Source: Macrotrachela quadricornifera
Lineage: Eukaryota; Rotifera; Eurotatoria; Philodinida; Philodinidae
DNA: 64,000 nucleotides
Direction of reading: 5' to 3'
Assembly: GCA_022393335.1 (NCBI GenBank)
Contig: JAJEKB010001333.1
Location: forward strand, 56,862 to 120,861
Of the stretch, positions 10,360 to 22,100 are shown one piece after another (the stretch's first letter is position 1; each line of letters opens with the position of its first letter). A program made the translations under genes and the position numbers. The notes below the pieces were generated by a model. It did not search any database. It was not told the DNA's origin and saw only the letters and a program-made list of their open reading frames with translations.

Positions 10360-13155
10360 ATGACAAATTGTACAGATTTAAATCATACAATATTTTCATC
10401 TTTACAATCAGGTGATGATCAATCATCCGATGATGAAATTAAAACACTTCATAGTTCATCAACAGAAAATATTGATGCTGATATTGATACAACATTAGAA
10501 ACAGTAAATAATTCATCAATAAATATTCAAAAAGTTTATAATGAATTATTAATAATTCGTCAACGTTTATCACAAGAAAATGAACGTTTAAAAAAAAAAT
10601 CTAATTTATTAAATCAATGGGAAGAACGTATGCGTCAAACAATTGAACATGGTTGGCAAGCACATCATAATAAATATCAAACTGAAATAAATACATATAA
10701 AGATAAATTAAATTTATTAACGAAAGATTTTAAACGAACAAATGAAACATTACAATTATTACGTGAACAAAATACTGAATTAAAACATAATTTAAATGAT
10801 TTACGTGAAATAAATGATAAATTAGCAGAAAAAACCAAACAAGCAGAAAAACGAACAGAAAATTTATTACGTTTAAATCAAATATCAGAACAAAAAATAA
10901 AAGAATTAGAAAAAACTATTGAGATTAATAAAAAACTTCCACCACCACCATCATCATCATCATCGCTACCGACAATTAATCAAAATGATGAATGTACGAA
11001 ATCAACTGAAAATATTAATAATTCTTGTCAATCTACATTAAATGGAGATTATTGTCCTGAACATCATTCATCAACAAATTCTCGTAAATATTAATCAATT
11101 ATAATTTACAAAAACATATTCTTTATATTTTTTTTTCTAAATAGTTTCAACAATATCAAAAATTCCTAGTATTGCTTCTATAGATTCTCTTATATTCTTA
11201 TTCAATTGGTTATCTGATATGGCTCAAATATCATTATCTGAATGGCCATCTTGTACATCATTAACACCAGATACAATTGAACGATATTCAAAATTATTTA
11301 CTATACTTGTTGATCAATCATCATTTTGTTTTAATAAAAATCATTCAAATTTAATATTATCTTATCTTAAATTAATTTATTTTTCATTAATAACTATTGA
11401 AAATCCAACAACAAATGGACAAACACGCCATCTTTATTCATGTTCTTATCGAAGATTATGTGAACAAATTCTTAAATGTGAAAAAAATCAAGTATAATTT
11501 GCAAAAGATATTTTAAAAAAAAAATTATTTTTATTTTTTATTGTAAAGGAACGTCCACATCTTTTTGATGATAATGAACCACTTATACGACTTTATTCTT
11601 GTTTAATTGTTTTATTAACATGTAATAAAATAATTGATCTTATTGCAAGTTATAATCAACTTCGAATTGATCTTAATACAAAATCATTTATTGATCTTTT
11701 TGTTACTAATTATGGTATTATTGCACTTTATCGATGGCTTAAACCACCATCACATCATAAACGATGTAAGATTTAATGAAAAAACTTGATTTTATCTTTC
11801 AGTCTTTTTACGATATTCAAAAGAAATGTTTGAATATATCTAATGCAGAAAAATGTTCATATTCAGTCTGTTAATCAGAACTCTATTTTTCAGAAAATAT
11901 AAATAATCAGAATGTTGCAGACAAAATCTTTAAGTCTTAAAAAAATAGCGATATTTATGCCCATAGTACTAGTTATTGAAGTGAATATTTTTGCTTTCGT
12001 ATTGATTATTTTCAAAAACTAAACTATTGTTATACATACTGGTGGAAAAAATAGTGTCACTCAATATTTTCATCATATCATCACTATATTTTCTAAAAAT
12101 AAATTCAAATACAGTAAAGGTACTTTCGTTTGCGGATTCCCCAGTAATGAATTTTTTCAAATTTAACTTTTCGTTTTTCTTTCTATTTTCAAGAAAATAT
12201 CATCTAATCACATACATTAATCTAGGCCAGCTAGTCTCATTAACACGTGCGTAAATCTCAGGCATTCCTTTTCTGTTCTGTTCTTAATAAATGACTATCC
12301 ACCTGTTAGTCCGGGCCTCAATGCTGTTGAGAGTGTATGATCTTAGATGAATCAGTACTTACAAAGAAATCATCCTCACTCTCAACAACATTTAGAAAGA
12401 TTAGTTGAATGCAATTCCACAAAACGTTATACGAGGGTTTAGAAATTTGTAATGAAATAATAGCTAATAATGTCTGGAAAAGCACAGGATAATAAAGAAT
12501 TTTATGCACTTTCACACTGTATACTAAGCTTTGTAATAACTTGTTTCTATATGAAAAATAAATTTGAAAAAAATGGATGGAAAAATCTGACGATGAAGAT
12601 ACCTTTACTGTGTTTGAATTTATTTTTAGAAATAGCATTCGAATGATCAGCTGAAATGACAATGTAATGTCAGAACATCTTAGACAGAAAAAATAAATAA
12701 TTTTCACTCTATAAACGAAGCTAATCGAAAGACTCTTTAAAAGAAAATATTCTATTATATTTCATTTGTTTTTTTATTTAGTAATATTTGATACAATTGA
12801 TTTACTACTTCTTCTTTGTATTGATTCAAAATCACTTCGTCCATTTTTAAAACAATTAAGTAATGATACATGGTTTAATTTATTTTATCAATTAACTCAA
12901 CAATGTAATGATAGTCTTAATTTATCAACAAATTCAAGCAATATACATCTTCCACTTACACCAACATTTGATTTAAAAACAATAGAAAAATTAGGAATTT
13001 TATTTGAAAAACTTTCTGAATTATCAGAAAATCGTCGATTATTTTTAAAATATAATTTTTTGTATATATTTAAAGAATGGAAACAAAAATTTCTTAATGA
13101 TAGTCCTTTTCTTGTACTTAATATGAAATCAACATTATTAAATTTAGAACAATAA
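10360..13155 (+). CDS. CCDC138: CCDC138-like coiled-coil protein
   Basis: Four exons join in phase: 10360-11083, 11145-11491, 11549-11765 and 12782-13155, predicting about 553 residues. The N-terminus is Ser/Asp-rich. A long coiled coil starts near residue 50 (KVYNELLIIRQRLSQENERL) and runs to about residue 195. Then comes a short poly-Pro/Ser stretch (LPPPPSSSSS) and a helical C-terminal region (SLIFLFNWLSD, LYSCLIVLLTCNKIIDLI, LRPFLKQLSNDTWFNLFYQL). This order and the KVYNELLIIRQ segment fit CCDC138, a poorly characterised metazoan protein linked to centrosomes. Identification rests on remembered family features, so it is moderate. The third intron (1,016 bp) is far larger than the others and carries a foldback element. 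AATAAA overlaps the stop codon, and CEP290 starts 38 bp downstream. Confidence 0.65.
11766..12781 (+). other. Large third intron of the CCDC138-like gene
   Basis: Donor GTAAG at 11766 and acceptor TTTATTTAG at 12773-12781 bound a 1,016 bp intron, whereas the other two introns of this gene are about 57-61 bp. It contains inverted repeats and no open frame of interest. Confidence 0.8.
11990..12690. repeat. Foldback element inside a CCDC138 intron
   Basis: The block at about 12085-12170 (TTTCTAAAAATAAATTCAAA, CAGTAAAGGTA, TTTTTTCAAATTTA) is matched by an imperfect reverse complement at about 12555-12640. The two arms encode similar nonsense peptides on opposite strands, which is how a palindrome betrays itself. 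Similarity weakens outwards to about 11990 and 12690. No transposase is present. Confidence 0.65.
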
Positions 13156-13156
13156 A
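13151..13156 (+). terminator. Poly(A) signal overlapping the CCDC138 stop codon
   Basis: AATAAA spans the TAA stop at 13153-13155. With the next ATG at 13194, cleavage would fall between the two reading frames, as in operons processed by trans-splicing. Confidence 0.45.
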
Positions 13157-13170
13157 TTATAGTTAATGGT

Positions 13171-13185
13171 TTTTTTTTCTTATAG
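13171..13185 (+). promoter_or_regulatory. Splice acceptor 8 nt before the CEP290 ATG
   Basis: TTTTTTTTCTTATAG ends at 13185, 30 nt after the upstream stop and 8 nt before ATG 13194. There is no room for a cis intron without entering the CCDC138 coding exon, so a trans-splice acceptor is the simplest reading. Confidence 0.55.
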
Positions 13186-13193
13186 ATTGTAAT

Positions 13194-16100
13194 ATGGCTC
13201 CGCCGGCTACTTGGCAAAATCTATTGAATATAAGACCATCGGATATTGATGTTGAGAGAGATATAGATGATGATCGAAATGAAGAGCTTGGAGAATCATA
13301 TATAAAGGTAAAAGTTTTATATGAAAGTTTTGAATATAAAAAATATTTTCTAGATTAACGCAAATGAACTTGAAAGTATTGATGATTTACGTCATGCATT
13401 TCGATTAGGTCAACAATTTGCTAAAGTAAAATAAAATAAAAAAGAATCATTTAATATATTTATTATTATTTGCAGTTTTTTCGGGAACGAAGAGACGAAT
13501 GTTTGAGTAAAATATTAACAGTTGTAGAAGAAAGTAAATGATATGATTATTTAAAATTAATATATAAAAATTTTTTTCATCTTTTTATTTAGATGAAGAA
13601 TTGAAAAAAACAAGAATTGCAAGTGCAGGAGATGTAAAAAGAAAAATTATAATTTTATTTTTATTTTTCTTATAAATTTTATTTTTAGGCAAATTCATAT
13701 TTACAATATGAATTAGAACGTGCTCGAAGTGACGTATCACGTTTTCAATCATTATATGAAAATGCATTTGGTGAAGCAGGACAAATTCGTGATGAATTAA
13801 GAAAATGTGAAACTCGCGTTCGAGAATTACAAAATGAGGTTTAAAAAGAAATGAAAAAAATTCTTTTTTTTATATTCATTTATTTTGAATTTTTCTTATA
13901 GAAAGATTCATTAAAAAAATTAGCAGAAGATTTAAATAAACGTATATCACAAGCACGTGATACAAATCGAATAAGAGATGATGATGGTGAACGAACATCA
14001 CGTGTACGTGCTGTTGAAAAAGAACTTAATTCAGTTTTAGATGAAAATAATGTATGTTAATCAATTGTTTGTTTTTTTTAAATTTATTAAATATTGATTT
14101 CTCATTCTTTAAGCAATTATATAGTGAAAATCAAGATTTACAAAAAAAAGCACAGGTTCTTAAAGACGAATTAGAAGGATATACACGTCATTTAAATGAA
14201 TTATCAAATGAATATGCTAAAGTTAAAGTATGAAAAAAACAAAAAAAAAATTTTTTTTTCTCATATTTATTTATTTATAGGTACTTCTTAAAGAGAAAGA
14301 TCAAGAAAATCTTGATTTAAAAACTGAAGTTAATTTATTAAAACAGCAAATGCCAACTAGTATTAGTGATGATGATGATGTTATTATGCGAGCTGTAGAA
14401 GAACGAGTTAAACAATGGAAAGTATGTTGAATTTTTATTTATATTTCAAAAAAAAAGAAATAAATTTTTTATTTATAGGATATATTTAAAGCAAAAGATG
14501 ATGAAATAGATGATCTTAAACGTAAAATAATTGATTTACGTGATCAATTACAAATGCATTTAATAGATGGTCAAAAAACAGATATTAATGCTTTAAATAA
14601 AGTAAATAAATATAATAAAATAATATTATAAAAAATTATTTCTAGGTTCTTGCTGAAAAAGATCAACAAATTGCATTATTAAAAAAAAAATTTGAAGAAG
14701 CAACAAGTGATTTGATTAAACAAACAGATGCATTTGATCGAATGCGAAATGAATATATGAGTAAATATATTATTTAATTATACACAAAAATTAATGAATA
14801 AGAAAATGAACTATACATATTTAGAAATAAGATAGAAAAATATTAGAATTACCTCTTTTCCCGCAATCTAATCAGAACTGAAATTCTTTGTATAGAAATC
14901 TATTCGATTATTCGAAATTTGTTGTTTGAGCTGATACAGTACCACCTATTGAAAATAGCAGTTTTTTTACCAGATATTATTGTTTCATCGAATGCACTGA
15001 CTGAGTGCTTTGCTGTCGTTGGCAATTATCTTGTAAAGTCAACTAATAATGGTGTCTATTATCAATTAAGCCCTATTGTTCAATTTTGACAATCTCATAT
15101 TTGATAGTATAGACTAAAATTTTCCTTAGAGAAACCATCATTTCAGTGCTGTAAAATAATTGATTATTCCGTTTTTCATACTAGTTAAATTTCATTGTTG
15201 AGATATATTCTCTCAAATGAAAAAAAATTAATTCCTGTTAATCACAATTATATGTAAACATTTCCTTACTTATTAGAAAGTCTTTGAAAAATTTCAGAGA
15301 ATTCATTTATACAATAATCATAAATTTTTGCATTTTCCTGTATATAAAATTTTATTTATTTATTTTCTCTTTAAATAAAAGCATCTACTGATCCAAAATC
15401 AACAACAAGCCGTTCAAATATACTTGAAACATCTCGTTTAAAAAAACAGATAGATGATTATCAAAAAGAATTAAGTGACCGTGATACTCGTTTACATGAT
15501 GTTGATAAACAATTAAATGCATTTTTGGATAAAAATTATGAATTACGTGATGCTGTACAAGAAATAAGACAATTAAAAGAACAATTAAAATTAAAAGATA
15601 GACAAATGGAAGATATAGCACAATATGCATCACGAAATGAACTTAAAGCTAATGAAATAACTGATGAAAATGAAGAATTACGTGCAAAATTAGGTATGGA
15701 TCCTCGAACACCAATGACAGCTGAACAACTTAAAACAGCAAGGTTAACACGTACTGAAGCTAATCAAGCTGTTGTACAAGTTTTACAAAAAGAAGTAAGA
15801 TTAATAAATCTTTATTTCAATTGAGAATATTTCCATTTGATAAAAAAAAAATAAAGAATACTTTTATAATATTCTAAAATAATTAATTTATGCTATAGGA
15901 TAATACATATTTTCAAAAAACATAAGATTATTCGAAGCATTTGATTTAAATTTAATATTCTTATTTCTTCGAAATAAATTTTATTATATTAATAATTTTC
16001 ATAGATCGAACGTCTCGAAGAAGAACGATTAAAATTAAAACAAAATTGTCGTCAATTAGCTCGTCAAGCTGGTGTACGAGCAGCTGAAGCAGGTCTTGCT

Positions 16101-19100
16101 GGTGATTCTGTATGGATAGATGATAGTGGAATAATTCGACCAAATACAAATGTTGATGATGCTCTACGTATAGCACGTAATGATTATGATCAACAAATGA
16201 AAGACTTTGATATAAATATTGATCAACTTCGTCGTGATCTTAATGAAAAAATGAATGAAAATCGTATATTAATTACACAAATTCGTGGACTTGAACAAGG
16301 TTTAAAAGAGCTTCATCAACAAATAAAAGAAAAACGTTTTCAACGATCATCAACAAATGATTCATCATCTTATATTATTGAATGTCCATCATTAGAAAAA
16401 ATGCTTCAAGTATATTAAATTTATTTCCAAAGAAAACAAATTTTTTTCTGTTTTAAATAGGTTCTTGAAACTCAATCACTTGCTGGTCGATATGATAGTG
16501 TAATGTTAATTAAAAGTGAAAAAGATAAATTAGAAGGTCGTATCGCTGAATTACGTGATGAATTATATAATGCAAGACATGAAAAAACAAAATCAGATGT
16601 TAATCTTAAATTAGCTCTTGAACGAGTATGTTAATAATAAAACTAAAGGAAAATCCTTTTCATCTGGTTTTTTTTATTTTAGAATGAAAAACTTCAAAAA
16701 GATTTAAAAATATTAGAAGATGCTGGTGCTGTTCCAGTTTCATTTCAATCATTAAAATTACCTGATGGTTTAACACCATCAAGTCGTGATATTATTTCAT
16801 CTCTTAATGAATATCTTGTTGATGCTTTAGCGGTATTTATTTTATTAATAATAATTATTATTAAATTTTTGAATCTTTATTATTTAGGAAGTAACAGCAC
16901 AACGTGAAATGAATAAACAACTTGAAGAAGGACTTGAAAAATATCGACGAAAATTAAATGTTATTAAACATCAAACAGGTTTACTTTATAAAGATTTTCA
17001 TGAAAAACAACAACAATGGTTAAATGAACATCAACAAACAAATGAAATAAAACATGATTTACAAACTGAAATTGAAAAAAATCTTGTTAAACTTCAAGAA
17101 TTTGATGTAATATATATTCCTATAAAAGCAAAAATTAGTCATTTTATTTTAGGTATATCATTACTATAACAGATAATAATTATATCATATTCTGATAGCA
17201 CGTGAAATTCTCTATCATCCTATATTTGTCTATTGAATACTAAATCCAGCAATATTCAGATATCCTCATTGATCAATCCTAAATTAGATAAAGAAAAATC
17301 GCAAAAACTTTGTGGAGTTTTTCAAAATTGTCAATTGAAATGACTTTATTGTAAGAGAGTGAATAAATATATAAAAAAATAGCGAATTTTAACCGCTTTC
17401 GAAACAATCTTTCTACAATACTGTAAAATTAAAAAAACCTTTTTTCATTGCCATGATATAATCATGTCTGTGAAATTCAAATATACCATTATAGTGATGA
17501 TATACCTAAAATAAAGCGGCTAACTTTTGCTTTCCAAAGATGTATATATATATATTATTAGATAATATTTATTTTTATTTTCATTTTTAGCGTCTTCTTA
17601 ATACATTAGAACAAGATGATGTTGAAGTTCGTCGTCGTATTGCAGAAGTAACAAGAAAAATAACTGTTTTACGTGTTAATGAAAAAACTTTAGGAAGAAA
17701 AATTCTTTCATATCAAGATATTGAAACAAGATTAAGAAAAGTTAATAGAAAAAGAAAACCTTATTTTATATACAAAAATAAAAATATATTCGATTTTCTA
17801 TAGGATAATACAAAATTACGTACAGAAGTTATTGATATGGAAGTTACTGTTCAAACACGTTTAAATTATTTACAACGTTTTAAAGATACAGCTGCTTATC
17901 GTATAAAACATTTACAAAAACAAATTGAAGACAGTGTAAATCAAACTGAATTAGATAAACTTAATAAAAAATATGAAGATACTGTTGAAAAATATCGAGA
18001 TTTACTTGAACAACAACATACATATGTTCAACAAACTGAACAATCATCTATATTATCAGTACAAAAAAAATAAAAACAATCTCTTTTTATTTCTTTGAAA
18101 TTTTCTTAATTTATTTTAGGATGAAAATCGTCGATTAATTGATGAAGTAGAATTTCTTCGACGACAATTACAAATTGATAAAGAAAAAATGCATCTTTTA
18201 GAAGAAACAATGGAAAATCTTAAAAATCAAGGTTTAATTAATGCTGGTAAGAAATCACATTTCGAAAAAACACATAGAAATTTCGATCCATCATGATAAA
18301 CATCTTAGGAACGATTCTTTTCATTACATATCGCGATAGATTAAATTTCCTAGAGGATTATACTATTCATTTTTTTTAAAGGTTACGCTAAAACAATAAA
18401 TCAAATTGATGATGATAATCCTGGAAGTTTATCACGTAAAATAACTGTTCTTGAAATGAAAGAACTTAATGAACGACAACGTGCTGAATATGCACAAAAA
18501 TTATATGATCAACAACGTATAACACTTCGACAAATGGAAGATCGAAATATTGAATTAGAAAAAAAATTTAGTGATTTAACTCGAATGAATCTTGAAATGC
18601 AACGAACTGAACGTCAATTACGTGAAGATCTTACACATAGTGTACCACGAACAGTATCTGATGCAGATAAACGGTTGATTTATTTCAGAATTTATATTAG
18701 AAATTATTATTATTTTTCTTTCTTTTCTAGACGTATATCTGAACTTGAAAATGTTGAAATTCAATCTAAACAAGAAATTTCACGTTTACGTGAAATATCA
18801 GAAGTTGCAACTTATCAAATAGGAGCTATTAATGATATAAAAGTATTAGATGAAAAAGAATTTCAATCATTACGTCTTCAATTAGTTGATTTACAATCAA
18901 AATCAGATGATAAAAATGAAATTGGTATAAAAATAATAATAAAAAAAAATTTATTTTTAATCTTATTTCATTTTTAAGGTAAACTTCATCGTCATATTCT
19001 TGCTTTACAAATAAGTGAAGCAACAGCTAAACGAAAACAATTACAAGCTGATAATGATTTAGCTAAACAAAAAGCATTACTTCTTCGTACTGAACAAAAA

Positions 19101-22100
19101 TTAGATGAAAAAGAACAAAGTCTATTTTTTATTCGTCAAGAATATACACAACGTATTCGATATTTAAGAACAGCTTTACAAGTTTGATTTATTTTTTATG
19201 TATATATTTGATTGTTTTTGTTTTTAAGGATTATCGTCATAAATATGCAGGTGCACTTCCATTACGTGTACAAGAATCATATGCTAAAACAATGATTGAT
19301 TTACGTAATGGAAAAAAACAATTAGATTTAGATATGAAAAAATTAACCAATCAAAAATTTGATCTTGAAACACAAATAGCATCATATGATTTTAAATATA
19401 AATCACTTGAAGAACTTATAGCTACACTTAAAAGTGGACAAAGTAATACACATGTACAAAAAATAATTGAATGGCAACAAAAATTAGAAAAAGTTAAATT
19501 AAATGAATTAAGACATATTCGTCTTAATAAACGTTTAGAAACAGATGTAAGTTATTTTAGTATATCTAATTATTAAAGTATGATAATACAACTTGATTAA
19601 GATATCTTTGCTAATTTTGTGCAAAAAAATATTGAAGATTTAATTATTCTATCGAATCAGGTAGTTCTTATTAGGATTATGACGAATCTTATTTCTGTAA
19701 AAAAAAACCAACAGAAACTTGATTTTCATCATTATTCAGTATACTGTCACTAAAATATGAACGTAAGAAAGTTTCATTGTATCATTTTACTTTATTTGAT
19801 TATATCATAATAAAAAACTTCCAAGATTTTATATAAATATAACAAACTATACGAAAATCAAAGTATATATGCAGTTGTCTTTCTATCTAATCAAAAGGTT
19901 TTTGTCAAAGATAACAAATAAGTTTCGAGAATATGATTTGTCTTTATAGTATAATTCATATTTGAGATTCATTTATTTATCAGTGAAAATAATATATATT
20001 AATCGAAACATGATTAAACTTTTTTGCTTATCGTATATATACAATTCTATTATAATATATGAAAAGATTTATTTTATTATTTGAATAATAATAATATCTT
20101 TATAGAATGCACATATGAGTAAAGTAATACAACAACTTGAAATAAATGTAACTGAACTTGAAGAACAGAATGTAAAATTTGAAAAGGTATAATTTATTTT
20201 CTATGATTAAAATATAATTTATCTAAAAAAAATATTTAATAGGAAATTGAAGAACGACAATTAATATGGGAACATCGAGAATTAGAAATGGAAAGAAAAA
20301 TCGACCAACTTGAAAAACAACAACATGATATTGCTGATGCAGCAAAACGAGTTATATTAAAATAATTTGTTTTATTATTAATTTAAAAAGAAAAGTTTTT
20401 TCTTTTTTCTTTAGTTCGAAGAAGCTATTGGAAATTATCCTGATCCATCATTACCTGTTGCTCATCAATTAGAACAAGCTTTAAGAATTATTCGTGAGAA
20501 TATACATCTATTAATGGAAGCTAAAGTACAACATCAACTTATTGAAAAAGTAAAAGAAAAATATTTTTGATTTTTTTAATATAAATTTTTTGTTTTTATT
20601 TATCTATATAAAGAGAACTACTGAACATAATGAAAAAATTCTTGAAAAGGAAAATGCTATTTTAGCACGTGATAAAGTTATTTATGAACTTCGACTTCGT
20701 TTACCAACAACAACAATTCTTGATTCAGATAAACTTGTTTCTGATGCTATGACACGACCTGATGATTTTTCTCGTTTAACTGCTGTTCGAGCAGCTCAAT
20801 CAACAATTGATAGTCTTCAAGTATAAATACATAAATTATTATTTATATCTTTAAATTTTTTCTTATAGGCTCGTATTATACAAAAAGAAGAAAGTGTTCG
20901 TAAATATCAAGAAATGCTTAAAGAAGCACGAGAGGATTTAAATAAACAAACACGACAACATGAAGAAGAAATTCATTTACTTAATTCACAATTACAAAAT
21001 AAACGTGATACAGATTTTCTTCGTTTTAAAGATTTTGTTGAACGAGGTGGAAAACCAGGTCAATTTAATGGTTCATTATCAACAGCTGAGGTTATTAACT
21101 AATATATAAAAATAAATCTTCTTTTTATTTTTTTTTTGTAATTTATTTATTATATTTATAGTTAGCACGTATCCGTGAGCTTGAAGAAAATGTTGCTGTA
21201 CAAGAAAATACAATTGCACATTTAAATGAAAAATTACGTGAAGCACGTCGTGAAGCTGAAACATGGAAAGCACGATTAACACAAAAAATGGAACAATTTA
21301 AACATGATCGAGAAAAGTATAAATTTCAATGTTATTTTTTTCTTTGTAATAAATTATTAAGTTTTTTTCTTTTTTTTTTGTTTATAGAGATAAAACTACT
21401 TATGATAAAATTGTTAATGAACTTAATCGTGAAATAGAAAATCAACGTTCACAATTACTAGATCAAAAAACAAAAATTGGACAAACAATGACTGATCTTG
21501 AAAATTTACAAAAATCTTCACCAAATAAATTAAATAAAAACTTTACAAATGGAACAAATTTACGAGAACCTATACCATCAAAAGAACAACGACACGAATT
21601 TATACGTGCTTTAGCTGATATACGTAGTGACATGGTTAGAATTGCTGAAGGAAATCTTAAAGCAATAAGTGAAGAAGATAAACAAGATTTATCTGTACAA
21701 GCATTAATTACAAATAGAACAGCACAATTACAAGAAAGAATTGATGATTATGAAACACAATTACAAAATTTAAAACGAGAGTTAAAAACACAAAAAAATT
21801 TAGCACAACGACATGTAGATGAAGCAGCTGATGCTAGAGAAAGATTAGGTACATTTTACATATAGTGCCACTCAAGATTATTCATACACCCAACCAATAA
21901 TGATTCAATGATGATATTTCTACTCTTATTCGAAGTATAGACCTGTAGGGTTCGTTAATATATAGGTACATACTGATATTCTCTGTTCCTAAAGTTTTAG
22001 TATTATAGAACATGCCTTGATTATATAAAACTGAAAATAGTAAACTACTAGGATTTTGATTTTTTCTCAAAAATTATTTATAGAGTTATGCAAGAAGAAA

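Noticed and set aside
12027..12707. Two small opposite-strand frames sharing the peptide LKINSNTVKV
   Set aside because: The similarity is a by-product of the inverted repeat in the intron, not paralogous genes; it was used instead as evidence for the foldback element.
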